Numbered from the stretch's first letter, positions 36,420-47,415 are shown. The stretch is DNA of 64,000 nucleotides from Deltaproteobacteria bacterium (GCA_005774545.1 VAUL01000002.1:62001-126000), one strand, 5' to 3'. Notes: generated from the letters alone by a model not told the origin. A program made the numbers and translations.

Positions 36420-36992
36420 ATGAATCCGCAAATCGAAAAGTTTCTCAAGAGACCGTTGTGGCAGCGCCTGGCCTTGCTCGGCGCGGTCATCGTCCTGATT
36501 GTCGGTGCGGGGGTATGGTTCCTCGGCATGCCCAAGTACCAGGAGCTGACCCGCCTCAAGCAGGAAGCGCAGAAACTGGACGGGGAAATCGCCCAGAAAA
36601 AACTGGTGGCCGGTAACCTCGAAAAGTTCAAGGCCGAGCTGGCGAAGATGGAGCAGCAGCTGCAGCAGGCCCTGACCCGCCTCCCCAACCAGAGCGAAAT
36701 TCCGACGCTGCTGACCAACCTGGCCGGGCTGGCCAAGGGCAACGGTCTCGAAGTCGAGAGCTTCAAGCCGGGGGCCGAAGTGCCGAGAGGCTTCTTCGCC
36801 GAAGTTCCTGCCGACCTGAAACTGCGCGGCACCTATCACCAACTGGCCCTGTTCGCCAGTGCCGTCGGCGATCTCCCCAGGATCGTCAACCTGAATACCC
36901 TGACGCTGGCGAGCCCCAAGTATTCCGGGAACAATGCCGTGCTGGGGATCAGCTGCAAGGTTCTGACCTTCCGGTTCGTCGACTCCAAATAG
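36420..36992 (+). CDS. pilO: Pilus alignment protein PilO
   Basis: 190 residues: one membrane helix (about 18-38), a coiled coil (40-85) and a periplasmic domain. It pairs with PilN to connect the platform with PilP and the secretin. GGGAG lies about 8 nt before the ATG. Confidence 0.92.
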   Translation: MNPQIEKFLKRPLWQRLALLGAVIVLIVGAGVWFLGMPKYQELTRLKQEAQKLDGEIAQKKLVAGNLEKFKAELAKMEQQLQQALTRLPNQSEIPTLLTNLAGLAKGNGLEVESFKPGAEVPRGFFAEVPADLKLRGTYHQLALFASAVGDLPRIVNLNTLTLASPKYSGNNAVLGISCKVLTFRFVDSK

Positions 36993-37002
36993 GACGCCAC
37001 AC

Positions 37003-37533
37003 ATGAAACGTTTTGCCTTGCTGACGGGATCCCTGGTAATGCTGGCCGCACTCATGGCCGTGCTGGCCGGCTGCAACGACAACAAGCCTGCTCAGCCGGC
37101 CGCTCCGGCTGCCAAGACCGGGGCCAAGCCGCCGGCGGCCAAGGCTCCGGCCCCCGCGGCTCCGGCTGAAGCGCCCGCCGAGGTCAAGTTCGTCTACCAG
37201 GTCGAGGGCCGACGCGATCCGTTCTTGCCGCTGCTGGCCATGAAGGGGAAAACGGGCGGAATCGAGTTTGAAAATCCGCTCGAGGCCTACGACCTGGTCC
37301 AGTACCAGCTCAAGGGGGTGATCATCGGTTTCGGCGAGCCGAAGGCGATGGTGGTCGCTCCTGACGGCAAGTCCTACATCCTCAAAAAGGGTGTCCGGAT
37401 CGGCAAGAGCAATGGCGTTGTCCGCGAGATCAGCCGCGAACGGATCCTGGTGGAGGAACGCTACCAGGATCTGTCCGGGATGACGCATACCAATATCCAG
37501 GAGATCAAAGTTCCCAAGCGGGAAGGAGTCTGA
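37003..37533 (+). CDS. pilP: Pilus lipoprotein PilP
   Basis: 176 residues. Signal peptide with lipobox (AVLAGC, Cys24), an Ala/Pro/Lys linker (about 28-62), then the conserved PilP beta domain starting at YQVEGRRDPFLP and including LKGVIIG. Links the PilN/PilO subcomplex to the PilQ secretin. Confidence 0.93.
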   Translation: MKRFALLTGSLVMLAALMAVLAGCNDNKPAQPAAPAAKTGAKPPAAKAPAPAAPAEAPAEVKFVYQVEGRRDPFLPLLAMKGKTGGIEFENPLEAYDLVQYQLKGVIIGFGEPKAMVVAPDGKSYILKKGVRIGKSNGVVREISRERILVEERYQDLSGMTHTNIQEIKVPKREGV

Positions 37534-37536
37534 TCG

Positions 37537-40233
37537 ATGAACGGGGTGAAGATAATGGCGGACAAGGTCCGGAGAGCCGGTCGCACGTACGGGGTGCTCG
37601 GCATGCTGCTCTGCTGCGTTGCCGGGGTGTTGGCGGTGGCGGGCAATGCCCTGGGAGCCCAGGTGCCCAACCAGTTGCTGGCGGTGAAGATGGAAGAGGG
37701 GGCGGCGTCCCCCACCGTTCTCATCCAGACGGCTGAGGCAGTCGGCTATCGCTATACCGTCTACGACTCCTTCGATCCGGTCCGCGTCGTCATCGATTTC
37801 CCGGGCATGGCGGCGGAGGCGGTTGTCGAATCGATTCCTGCCGGCCCCGCGCCGCTCAAGGAACTCAAGGTCGCAAAATTCGACCTTGCGTCGGGCAAAC
37901 TGGCGCGCGTGGAGATCGTTCTCGGTGCCGCCGCCGATTATCAGGTGGCGCTGGACGGGAAAAACTTCCGGGTGGTGTTCCCGGGGCTGGTGGCCGCAAC
38001 GGCTCCTCCCCGCGCGGCCGAGCCGCAGCAGGCTCAGGCTGCGGTAGCCCCGGTGCCGGCCGCACCCGCCGCTGCAGCCGAAAAGCCGCCGGTCGGGCAG
38101 GCTGCCACGGTCATTCGCGAGGTAACGACGGCTCCCGGCCGGGTTCTGCTTGCAACCAACGGCAGCGTCGGTCGTTATGAGCACTTCACCCTGGGGAATC
38201 CGCCGCGACTGGTCGTCGATCTGTACGGCCTGCTGCCGGGCTTCAAACAGCGGACTTTCGATGTCGCGGGCGGCATGAAAAAGGTCCGGGTCGGCGCCTA
38301 CGGCGACAAGGTGCGTTTTGTCTTCGATGCCGACGGCAAGGCCTTGCCGGAGCATACGGTCGAGAAGCTCTCCGACGGGGTGGCGGTTTCCTGGGTAGGC
38401 GGACTTCAGGGGGGCGGGGCCCCTCAGGAAACGCCAGCAACGGCGGTCGTCGCGCCGGCGGCCGGGGAAACGCCGGCCAAGGCCACCAGGAAAGCCGCGC
38501 CGGTCGGGCGTCAGGTCGCCGTCGAAAATCTCGAGTTCGTCAACCGGGAAGGGCGCAGCTACGTGGTGGCGACCCTGACGGGCGCGGCCAGCCTCTCCAA
38601 GCCGGTTCAGGACGGCAATCTGGTCCGTTTCGAGATCAGGAACGCGACGATCAGCCGCAGCCTGAGAAGAACCATCGACGCTTCGGCGTTCCCGAGTGCA
38701 GTCAAGTCGGTCACCCCCTATGTGGTCAAGGATGACGGCAAGCCGGGGGTGCGCATCGCCATCGAATTGAAGGGGAGCGTGCCGTTTACCCTCGTGGATG
38801 AAGGGACGACGGTGAAGATGGTCATCGACGACGGGGCCTATGCCGAAGCGCTGCCCCCGGACGTCACCACCAAAGAGGTGGTTGCCGCCGGCAGCGCCAA
38901 ATCTGCGCCAACCGCAACCAACGGCAGGAAGGCTGACGAACCGCAGGGGCCGCGCTACACCGGGCAGAAGATTTCCCTGGTTTTCGATAACGCGGATATC
39001 CGCAGCATTCTGCAGCTGATCGGCGATGTCAGCGGGCTCAACATCATTGCCAGCGATGACGTCAAGGGCGAGGTGACTCTGCGCCTTATCGACGTTCCGT
39101 GGGATCAGGCCCTCGAACTGGTTCTCGACACGGCCGGTTTGCGCCAGGATCGTGAAGGGAACGTGCTGCGCATCATGACCGTCAAGGAAGCGACGCAGCG
39201 CCACGCCGAGAAGATGAAGGCCCGCGTCGAACAGGCCCAGGCAGAGAACGTCGTAACGTCCCGGCGCACCGTGCAGATCCAGTACATCAACATGGATCGG
39301 GTGAAGTCGGTGGTCGATGATTACAGCAAGATTTCCGGCAAGGACGGCGCCAAGATCGCCGCCAATTTCGACAAGGCGTCGAAAAAGGTCCTGTTGGCCG
39401 GCCCGAGTTCGCAGCTTGACGATCTGGTCACCATGATCGAGGATCTTGATAGGCCGGAACAGCAGGTCATGATCGAGGCGCGGATCGTCGAGGCGAAGAC
39501 CAACTTCCTGCGCGAGCTGGGGGTCAACTGGGGGATTCATTACGACAACGACGGTGCCACCACCGAGAGCAACACCCTGAACAACGCCAATCTCGGTCTC
39601 GGCGGAGCCTTTGCGCTGACCCCCCCCGCCGCCGGGATCGGCGGAGCCGGTTCGGTCCTCGGGATGAGCTTCGGCACCCTGGGGGTGAACTCGGTGACCC
39701 TCGACGTGCGGCTGTCGGCACTGGAAAGCTCCGGGGACGGCAAGGTCGTCTCGACGCCGAAGGTCACCACCCTCAACGGCAGCCAGGCAACCATCGAGCA
39801 GGGGCGCTCGATCCCCTACACCACGATCAGCGACGACGGCGCCAAGACCGAATTCAAGGATGCCAAGCTGATACTGAAGGTCACCCCGGAGATCAACCCG
39901 AACGGCACCATGATCCTCGATCTGGACATCTCCAACGACAGCGCCGGTGCCATCGTCCCGACCGGAAGCGGAACGGCGGTTTCCATCGAGTCGAAGAAGG
40001 CCAAGACCAAGTTGATGCTGAACAGCGGCGACACCACGGTGGTCGGCGGCGTCTACGTCGACATCACGGACGACTCCGAATCGGGCGTCCCCTGGCTCAA
40101 GGACATCCCCTATCTGGGGTACCTGTTCAAGTCGACCCGCAAGAGCAAGGAGCGCCGCGAACTGCTGATCTTCATCACCCCGCGCATCCTGGCGCCTCTC
40201 GAGCCGCCGCCCGTCGCGTCCGTGGCTCGCTGA
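37537..40233 (+). CDS. pilQ: Type IV pilus secretin PilQ
   Basis: 898-residue outer-membrane channel. Signal peptide to about residue 41, two or three AMIN domains (about 45-150, 190-290, 325-450) separated by Ala/Pro linkers, an STN/N0 domain (LVFDNADIRSILQLIGDVSG), an N1 domain, and the secretin core (VVSTPKVTTLNGSQATIEQG and VPWLKDIPYLGYLFK). AMIN domains bind peptidoglycan. AAGGAG precedes the ATG; ATG 37555 is a possible later start. Confidence 0.95.
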   Translation: MNGVKIMADKVRRAGRTYGVLGMLLCCVAGVLAVAGNALGAQVPNQLLAVKMEEGAASPTVLIQTAEAVGYRYTVYDSFDPVRVVIDFPGMAAEAVVESIPAGPAPLKELKVAKFDLASGKLARVEIVLGAAADYQVALDGKNFRVVFPGLVAATAPPRAAEPQQAQAAVAPVPAAPAAAAEKPPVGQAATVIREVTTAPGRVLLATNGSVGRYEHFTLGNPPRLVVDLYGLLPGFKQRTFDVAGGMKKVRVGAYGDKVRFVFDADGKALPEHTVEKLSDGVAVSWVGGLQGGGAPQETPATAVVAPAAGETPAKATRKAAPVGRQVAVENLEFVNREGRSYVVATLTGAASLSKPVQDGNLVRFEIRNATISRSLRRTIDASAFPSAVKSVTPYVVKDDGKPGVRIAIELKGSVPFTLVDEGTTVKMVIDDGAYAEALPPDVTTKEVVAAGSAKSAPTATNGRKADEPQGPRYTGQKISLVFDNADIRSILQLIGDVSGLNIIASDDVKGEVTLRLIDVPWDQALELVLDTAGLRQDREGNVLRIMTVKEATQRHAEKMKARVEQAQAENVVTSRRTVQIQYINMDRVKSVVDDYSKISGKDGAKIAANFDKASKKVLLAGPSSQLDDLVTMIEDLDRPEQQVMIEARIVEAKTNFLRELGVNWGIHYDNDGATTESNTLNNANLGLGGAFALTPPAAGIGGAGSVLGMSFGTLGVNSVTLDVRLSALESSGDGKVVSTPKVTTLNGSQATIEQGRSIPYTTISDDGAKTEFKDAKLILKVTPEINPNGTMILDLDISNDSAGAIVPTGSGTAVSIESKKAKTKLMLNSGDTTVVGGVYVDITDDSESGVPWLKDIPYLGYLFKSTRKSKERRELLIFITPRILAPLEPPPVASVAR

Positions 40234-40252
40234 CGCTATCTCCGCATACGGG

Positions 40253-40288
40253 ATGGAAAAGGACAGGGACATCCCTGTCCTTTTCCAT
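40253..40288. terminator. Hairpin between pilQ and aroK
   Basis: Perfect 16-bp stem (40253-40268 with 40273-40288) and loop ACAT. There is no T tract beyond the stem, so it may be a partial terminator or a 3'-end stabiliser. Confidence 0.65.
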
Positions 40289-40299
40289 ATGGGACGGAT

Positions 40300-40821
40300 A
40301 TGGACCACAATATATTTCTGGTCGGATTCATGGGGGCGGGAAAGAGCACGGTCGGGCGGCGGCTGGCCAGGCACCTCGGCTACCGGTTTGCCGATCTTGA
40401 CGACCTGATCGTCGCCAGGGAGGGGATGCCGATTCCGGAGATCTTCGCCCGGAAGGGGGAAGCAGCCTTCCGCGACAGCGAAGCGGCGGTTTTATCCGGA
40501 CTGGGCCGGTCAAGCCGGGCGGTGTTCGCAACGGGCGGCGGGATTGTAGGCCGTGCCGAAAACCGGCTGCTGATGAAGGAACGCGGAATCGTCGTGTATT
40601 TGCGGGCTTCGTGGCCGGTTCTCGAGCAACGTCTTGCCAGGGAGAGCGGCCGGCCCCTGGCTGATCCCCAAAAGGGGATGGCGGCGATCCGCGCATTGTG
40701 GGAAAGCCGTCTGGCATGGTATGAGGAAGCCGATATCGTGATCGACACCGACCGGCTGCCGGTCGATGGCGTCGTCAGGGCGATTGCGGCACACCTGGAT
40801 CAAGAGGGAAAGACATCATGA
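40300..40821 (+). CDS. aroK: Shikimate kinase
   Basis: 173-residue P-loop kinase that phosphorylates shikimate at O-3. Walker A GFMGAGKST, shikimate-binding DLDDLIVAREG and FATGGGIVG, and lid region RLARESGRPL. ATGA overlap with aroB, so the two are co-translated, as in many bacteria. Confidence 0.95.
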   Translation: MDHNIFLVGFMGAGKSTVGRRLARHLGYRFADLDDLIVAREGMPIPEIFARKGEAAFRDSEAAVLSGLGRSSRAVFATGGGIVGRAENRLLMKERGIVVYLRASWPVLEQRLARESGRPLADPQKGMAAIRALWESRLAWYEEADIVIDTDRLPVDGVVRAIAAHLDQEGKTS

Positions 40822-41894
40822 AGCAGGTTACGGTTGGCCTCGGCGAGCGCAGCTATCCGATCTGGATCGGTTGTGACCATCTGCCGAAACTCAAAGAGGC
40901 ACTCGATGCGGTCGGTTTTCCCCGTCGCATCGGCATCATCACCAATCCGACGGTCGGCGCCCTTTACGGCGAACGGGTGACCGCCGCCCTGTGTGCCGGC
41001 AACCGCCAGGTCCACGTCATCCAGATTCCCGATGGCGAACAGTACAAAACGCTGGAGACTCTCGAGCAGGTGTACGATACGCTCATCGACTGGCGGTTCG
41101 ACCGCTCCTGCGGTCTGCTGGCGCTTGGCGGCGGGGTGATCGGCGATCTCACCGGTTTTGCTGCGGCCACCTTCATGCGCGGCATTCCGTTCGTGCAGGT
41201 GCCGACCACTCTCCTGGCCCAAGTTGACAGTTCGGTCGGCGGCAAGACCGGGGTCAATCACCCGCGGGGGAAGAATCTCATCGGTGCGTTCTATCAGCCG
41301 CGCTACGTCCACTGCGATGTCGGCATGCTTGCGACGCTCCCGCCGCGGGAGTATGCCGCCGGCCTTGCCGAGATCGTCAAATACGGGGTGATCCGCGATG
41401 CCGGGTTCTTCTCCTGGCTGGAGCGGGAGCGTGAGGCGTTGCTGGCGCGTTCCCCCGAAGCGCTTGAGCATGCTGTCATGATCTCTTGCCAAATCAAGGC
41501 AGATGTTGTAGAAAGTGACGAAAATGAGCAGGGATTACGGGCAATTCTGAACTACGGCCACACCTTCGGCCATGCCGTGGAAACGCTGGCCGGTTACGGG
41601 GTGGTTCTGCATGGCGAGGCGGTCTCGATCGGGATGGTCATGGCCGCCCGCGCATCGGCGCTGCTGGGGTTCGGTACCGCCGGCGACGCCGACAGGATTT
41701 CCCGGTTGCTGCAGTCTTTCAACCTCCCGGTGAATCCGCCGGACTTTGCCGTCGGCGATTATCTGGAGGTCATGCGCCATGACAAGAAGGTGCGTGACGG
41801 CAGCCTGCGTCTGGTGCTGAACCATGGTATCGGTGCGGCCGACCTGCACCAGGCCGATGCTCCCGACCGGTTGCTCGACCAACTTCTGGCCTGA
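40818..41894 (+). CDS. aroB: 3-Dehydroquinate synthase
   Basis: 358-residue NAD- and Zn-dependent enzyme making dehydroquinate from DAHP. Motifs GGGVIGDLTGFAAATFMRG, TTLLAQVDSSVGGKTGVN, zinc ligands Glu in EIVKYG and His in NYGHTFGHAVE. Start fixed by overlap with aroK. Confidence 0.96.
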   Translation: MKQVTVGLGERSYPIWIGCDHLPKLKEALDAVGFPRRIGIITNPTVGALYGERVTAALCAGNRQVHVIQIPDGEQYKTLETLEQVYDTLIDWRFDRSCGLLALGGGVIGDLTGFAAATFMRGIPFVQVPTTLLAQVDSSVGGKTGVNHPRGKNLIGAFYQPRYVHCDVGMLATLPPREYAAGLAEIVKYGVIRDAGFFSWLEREREALLARSPEALEHAVMISCQIKADVVESDENEQGLRAILNYGHTFGHAVETLAGYGVVLHGEAVSIGMVMAARASALLGFGTAGDADRISRLLQSFNLPVNPPDFAVGDYLEVMRHDKKVRDGSLRLVLNHGIGAADLHQADAPDRLLDQLLA

Positions 41895-41914
41895 CCCGTC
41901 TGCGAGGAAGAGGC

Positions 41915-42745
41915 ATGTCCCATCCGAGGAACAGCGGCAACCTGATCGGCAAGATCAGCAGTTACCTGCAGATTGTCAGCAAGGATCCGCACTCTACGGC
42001 TTTTGTGCCGCTGGCCGAAGCCTACCGGCAGATCGGCCTGCTCGACGACGCCCTCGAAGCCGCCCGCCTCGGGACCACCATGCTGCCCAATTTCAGCCCC
42101 GGTTTCGCCACGCTCGGTCGGATTCTCGGCCAGATGGGGCGGCTCGACGAATCGATGAGTGCGTTCGCCCGCGCCTTGAGCATCGACCGCCAGAGCGAGT
42201 CGGCCCTGATCGGCCTGGCCCGGCTCCACCTGGTGCGCGGCGAGCGCGACATGGCACGCAAGATTTTGCAGCAGGCTGCGGAATTCCATCCCGAAGACGA
42301 AATGATCGAAAGCATGCTGCTCGCCCTCGATCTGCCGCGCCCGTGGATGGAGGCGGAGGTGGTGGAGGTCGCTGAGCCTGTTGCCGAAGTCTCCGCGCCC
42401 TCGAAACCGCCGGTGGCCCCGGTTGTGGCCGATGAACCGGCTGCCGCGCCGGCCGGCGGGGAACCGATTCCGACGGCGACGCTGGCGGAGATTTACGCCA
42501 AGCAGGGGATGGTCGAGCAGGCGGTCCATGTCTACGAGGAAATTCTTCGGCTCGAGCCGGGCAATGCTGCTGTGGCCAGGCGCCTGGCGGAATTGCGCGG
42601 CAGCCCCCCGGCGGCGCCGGTCGCAGCAGAGCCCCCCGCAGCGGAGCAGGTTGCCCGTCCGCGCCCGCACGAACGCCTCAGCCCGCTGGAGGTGTTCGAG
42701 CGCTGGCTGCAGGCGATTCAGATCAGGAGAGCCCATGTTCAGTAA
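41915..42745 (+). CDS. TPR-repeat protein paired with a roadblock protein
   Basis: 276 residues. Two or three tetratricopeptide repeats at about 28-130 (AEAYRQIGLLDDALEAARLG, then GRLDESMSAFARALSIDR), a long Ala/Pro/Val linker (about 150-195), another repeat (LAEIYAKQGMVEQAVHVYEE) and a second Pro/Ala linker. No signal peptide; a cytoplasmic scaffold. GAGGAAGAGG precedes the ATG, and it overlaps the roadblock gene by 11 bp, so the two products probably interact. Function unknown. Confidence 0.75.
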   Translation: MSHPRNSGNLIGKISSYLQIVSKDPHSTAFVPLAEAYRQIGLLDDALEAARLGTTMLPNFSPGFATLGRILGQMGRLDESMSAFARALSIDRQSESALIGLARLHLVRGERDMARKILQQAAEFHPEDEMIESMLLALDLPRPWMEAEVVEVAEPVAEVSAPSKPPVAPVVADEPAAAPAGGEPIPTATLAEIYAKQGMVEQAVHVYEEILRLEPGNAAVARRLAELRGSPPAAPVAAEPPAAEQVARPRPHERLSPLEVFERWLQAIQIRRAHVQ

Positions 42746-43094
42746 AATTCTGGAGCGGATCGTCGAGGAGACCGGCGGCGGCGTCGGTGCCGTGCTGATG
42801 GGGTATGACGGTATCGCCATCGATCAGTATTTTGCTTCGGGCGAGCAGGTCGATTTGCAGATGATTGCCATCGAGTATGCCAACGTCCTCAAGGAGATCC
42901 GCAAGACTGCGGAGATCCTCAATGTCGGCGACATGGAGGAGGTCTCGATCCGGACCGGGCGCTTCCACATCGTGGTGCGCATCATCACCCCCGAGTATTT
43001 CGTCGCCATGACCTTGCAGCGCGACGGCAATTTCGGCAAGGCCCGTTACCTGCTGACCCGCGAAGCCGGCAACCTGGCGACGGCGCTGTCCTGA
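42735..43094 (+). CDS. Roadblock/LC7-domain protein (MglB-like)
   Basis: 119-residue single-domain protein. The N-terminus [29 protein letters not shown] and a central [14 protein letters not shown] helix fit the roadblock/LC7 fold used by MglB-type regulators of Ras-like GTPases. No GTPase of the MglA type is present in the window. Co-translated with the preceding TPR protein. A role in polarity or pilus control is an attractive but unsupported guess. Confidence 0.75.
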   Translation: MFSKILERIVEETGGGVGAVLMGYDGIAIDQYFASGEQVDLQMIAIEYANVLKEIRKTAEILNVGDMEEVSIRTGRFHIVVRIITPEYFVAMTLQRDGNFGKARYLLTREAGNLATALS

Positions 43095-43098
43095 GCCG

Positions 43099-43536
43099 AT
43101 GCGTTTCCTCGTCCTGCACGGCCCGAACCTGAACCTGCTCGGTACCCGCGAACCCGATGTGTACGGCCGCGCGACCCTGGCCGACATCGATGGCGGACTT
43201 GCCGGATTGGCCGGAGAACTCGGCGTGAGCATCGAGAGCTTTCAGTCCAACCATGAGGGCGCGCTGATCGACCGGATTCACGCCGCGGCCCGGGAAGGGA
43301 TCGCCGGCATCCTGATCAACCCCGGTGCCTATACGCACACCAGCATCGCCTTGCGCGATGCCCTGGCGGCGGTGGCGATCCCTGCCGTCGAAGTTCACCT
43401 CTCCAACATCCATGCGCGCGAATCGTTCCGCCGGCGCTCGCACATCGCGCCGGTGGTCGTCGCCCAGATCGCCGGTTTCGGCGCTGCCGGCTACGGTCTT
43501 GCCCTGCGCGGGCTGGTCGCGCGCCTCAAGGGCTGA
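43099..43536 (+). CDS. aroQ: 3-Dehydroquinate dehydratase, type II
   Basis: 145 residues. The family start [21 protein letters not shown] carries the catalytic Tyr loop (read in part as [17 protein letters not shown]); [30 protein letters not shown] and [14 protein letters not shown] hold the active-site Asn, His and Arg. Dehydrates dehydroquinate to dehydroshikimate. Confidence 0.96.
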   Translation: MRFLVLHGPNLNLLGTREPDVYGRATLADIDGGLAGLAGELGVSIESFQSNHEGALIDRIHAAAREGIAGILINPGAYTHTSIALRDALAAVAIPAVEVHLSNIHARESFRRRSHIAPVVVAQIAGFGAAGYGLALRGLVARLKG

Positions 43537-43552
43537 CCATTCTCTCTCCCCG

Positions 43553-44629
43553 ATGATGCACGTTGACAGACAGCAGCGGGCCGTTGCGCTCCTTGCTGAG
43601 CGCGATCTCGACGCTCTCCTTTTTTTCACGCGCGAGAACCTCCGCCATCTGTGCGGTTTCACCGGCAGCGACGGTGTCCTGCTTCTGACGGCAGCGGCCG
43701 CGGTGTTCCTGACCGACTCCCGTTATACGACCCAGGCCGGCTCCGAAGTGACGGCGGCACGGGTCGAAGAGTACCGTCTGCAGGGCGACGGCGTTATCGC
43801 TGCACTGCGTGACGCGGGGGTGCGAAGAATTGGTTTCGAGTCGAGCCTGTCTTATGGTAAAGTCAGCGACCTGCGTGCCAAGGGGGAGTCAGGGTGGGAG
43901 TGGCTTCCGCTGGGGGAGGAACTCGATGGCCTCCGGCTCGTCAAGTCGGCCGAAGAAGTCGCGGCCATGGACGCCGCGGCCGCGCTCAATGCCGAGGCCT
44001 TTGCGGAAGTCGAGCCGCTGATCCGCCCCGGAGCCGTCGAGCGCGATCTGGCCCTCGCCCTGGAATTCGCCATGAAGCGCCGTGGCGCCGAGGAAAAGGC
44101 TTTCGACTTCATCGTTGCTTCCGGCCCGCGCGGTGCCCTCCCTCATGGCGTTGCCGCCGATCGCCGGCTGGCCGCAGGGGAGTTGGTGACGATCGATTTC
44201 GGTTGCCGGGTCGACGGCTACCACTCCGATGAAACGGTTACCGTCGCCCTCGGCGACGTCGACAGCGAGTTGCGGCAGGTGTTCGATACCGTGCTGACTG
44301 CCCATGATCTGGCGCTGGCCGCCGTCATGCCCGGTGTGCCGCTGGCCGAGTTGGACCGCATCGCCCGGGATCACATCGCGGCGGCCGGTTATGGCGCCTT
44401 TTTCGGGCATGGCCTCGGGCACGGCGTCGGGCTGGCCATTCATGAGGCTCCGACCGTCTCGATGCGCAGTAAGTCCGCAGTGCGTGAAGGGATGGTGTTC
44501 ACCATCGAACCCGGTGTCTATCTGCCCGGGCGCGGCGGTGTGAGGATCGAGGATACCGTGGTGGCCACCGCGTCCGGCGCCCGGGTGCTGACGCGGATTC
44601 CCAAACAGTTCCGTAACCTTTTGGCCTGA
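43553..44629 (+). CDS. Xaa-Pro aminopeptidase (M24B)
   Basis: 358-residue cytoplasmic peptidase. N-terminal creatinase-like domain (1-125), catalytic pita-bread domain with metal ligands Asp in TIDFGCRVDGYHSDET (two), His in GHGLGHGVGLAIHE, Glu in TIEPGVYLPG and Glu in VRIEDT. It starts at ATG 43553 or the adjacent 43556, with a poor ribosome binding site. The position between aroQ and accB is common in bacteria (often called pepQ or papA). Confidence 0.92.
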   Translation: MMHVDRQQRAVALLAERDLDALLFFTRENLRHLCGFTGSDGVLLLTAAAAVFLTDSRYTTQAGSEVTAARVEEYRLQGDGVIAALRDAGVRRIGFESSLSYGKVSDLRAKGESGWEWLPLGEELDGLRLVKSAEEVAAMDAAAALNAEAFAEVEPLIRPGAVERDLALALEFAMKRRGAEEKAFDFIVASGPRGALPHGVAADRRLAAGELVTIDFGCRVDGYHSDETVTVALGDVDSELRQVFDTVLTAHDLALAAVMPGVPLAELDRIARDHIAAAGYGAFFGHGLGHGVGLAIHEAPTVSMRSKSAVREGMVFTIEPGVYLPGRGGVRIEDTVVATASGARVLTRIPKQFRNLLA

Positions 44630-44693
44630 TTGTCAGCCTATCACAGCGCGGGCTCCGGCAGTGCCCGCCGCGACCACAGGAGGAAGATGCATC

Positions 44694-45167
44694 ATGGATG
44701 TCAAGGATCTGAAAACCCTGATCAAAATGGTGACCGAAACCGACATCACCGAATTCGAAATGGAAAATGCCGACGAGAAGATCGTGATCAAGCGCGGACC
44801 GACCGGACAGATCATCCAGATGGCCGCTCCTGCCGCCATGGCGGCGCCCATGGCCATGCCGGTCATGTCAACCGGCGGCGCCGCGCCGCTGGCCGCCGCG
44901 ACGCCGGTGCCGGTCGTCGATGACAAGTACGAGACCATCAACTCGCCGATCGTCGGTACCTTCTACCGCAAGCCGAGTCCCGAAGCGCCGACTTTTGTCG
45001 AGGCCGGCAGTGTCGTGGAAAAGGGCCAGACGGTCTGCCTGGTCGAGGCGATGAAACTGTTCAACGAGATCGAGGCCGATTTCAAATGCAGGATCGTCGA
45101 GATTCTCAAAAACGATGCCGAGCCGGTCGAGTTCGGTGAACCGCTGTTCAAGGTCGAGCGTCTCTAA
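44694..45167 (+). CDS. accB: Biotin carboxyl carrier protein of acetyl-CoA carboxylase
   Basis: 157 residues. N-terminal helix (MDVKDLKTLIKMVTETDITE), Ala/Pro/Met-rich linker, and a biotinyl domain with the lysine in CLVEAMKLFNEIEAD. AGGAGGA precedes the ATG 44694. First committed step of fatty acid synthesis together with AccC, next door. Confidence 0.96.
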   Translation: MDVKDLKTLIKMVTETDITEFEMENADEKIVIKRGPTGQIIQMAAPAAMAAPMAMPVMSTGGAAPLAAATPVPVVDDKYETINSPIVGTFYRKPSPEAPTFVEAGSVVEKGQTVCLVEAMKLFNEIEADFKCRIVEILKNDAEPVEFGEPLFKVERL

Positions 45168-45182
45168 GCCCAAGGAGCGAGC

Positions 45183-46520
<1,338 letters not shown>

Positions 46521-46524
46521 CAGT

Positions 46525-46553
46525 CGAAAGGGCCGGGGGAACCGGCCCTTTCG
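46525..46553 (+). terminator. Terminator hairpin after accC
   Basis: Perfect 12-bp stem CGAAAGGGCCGG / CCGGCCCTTTCG with loop GGGAA. It covers a possible TTG start of the next gene. Confidence 0.75.
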
Positions 46554-46566
46554 CTTGGCGACGACC

Positions 46567-47394
46567 ATGACGGATATCGGCGACTGGCGATTGATCCGCT
46601 CCGGTTACCTGTCCGGAGCCATGAACATGGCTCTCGACGATGCCCTGCTGCATGCGGTGGCGGAGGGTGTGTCGCGGCCGATTCTGCGCTTGTATCGCTG
46701 GCGGCCGGCGACCCTTACCCTGGGTTACGCCCAGTCGGTGGTCGACAGTGTCGATACAGCCGCCTGCCGGGCCGCCGGTATCGACGTGGTCCGCCGACCG
46801 ACCGGGGGGCGGGCGGTTTTCCACGACCGGGAGGTGACGTATGCGGTCATCGCGCCGGTCGGCGGCCGTTTCGGCAGCACGGTCGCCGAAAGCTACCGGG
46901 TCATTGCCGGGGTGCTCAAGGAGGCGCTATGCCGGTTCGGCCTGCCGGCCGAACTGGTCCCCGGCCAGATGCGCGGACAGACCGGACGGGCGGTCTGCTT
47001 CACGGCCCCTGCCCAGCACGAACTCCTGATTGCAGGCTGCAAGGTGGCAGGCTGTGCGCAAAAGCGCCGCGGCGGAGCATTTTTGCAGCACGGCTCGATT
47101 CCGCTCGACCTCGATCTGGACCTGTTGCAGCGATTGATGCCGGCGGCTCCCGGCGAGGATCCGGCCGGACGCTTCCGCAGCATTGGCTGGCTCAACCGCT
47201 TTGCGCCGCGGCCGCTCTCGATCGACGAGGTCGAGTCGGCATTGGTCGACAGCTTTACGAAAGAGCTTGGCGCAAGGCTGGTTCCGGACGAGCCCTGCGC
47301 GGCGGAGGTTGCGGCTGCGGCACGGCTGTGTGACGCATGGTACGGCAACCACGCGTGGACCGTGGGCGGGCCGGGGGTCCGCGCCGATGAATAG
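46567..47394 (+). CDS. Lipoate-protein ligase-like enzyme
   Basis: 275-residue LplA/LipB-fold (biotinyl/lipoyl protein ligase family) protein. Motifs RLYRWRPATLTLGYAQ, VRRPTGGRAVFHDREVTYA and the lysine-containing IAGCKVAGCAQKRRGG, equivalent to the acyl-adenylate Lys segment. ATG 46567 avoids the upstream hairpin. It could attach lipoate or octanoate to 2-oxoacid dehydrogenase or glycine-cleavage subunits; ligase versus transferase activity cannot be decided by reading. Confidence 0.85.
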   Translation: MTDIGDWRLIRSGYLSGAMNMALDDALLHAVAEGVSRPILRLYRWRPATLTLGYAQSVVDSVDTAACRAAGIDVVRRPTGGRAVFHDREVTYAVIAPVGGRFGSTVAESYRVIAGVLKEALCRFGLPAELVPGQMRGQTGRAVCFTAPAQHELLIAGCKVAGCAQKRRGGAFLQHGSIPLDLDLDLLQRLMPAAPGEDPAGRFRSIGWLNRFAPRPLSIDEVESALVDSFTKELGARLVPDEPCAAEVAAAARLCDAWYGNHAWTVGGPGVRADE

Positions 47395-47415
47395 TCCCTT
47401 CTGGCGGGCTGGCCT

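Noticed and set aside
36949-40374. Minus-strand open frame of 1141 codons opposite pilQ
   Set aside because: It is the complement of pilQ, with low-complexity Arg/Gly/Asp composition, no domain and no ribosome binding site. Long antisense frames are expected at this GC content.
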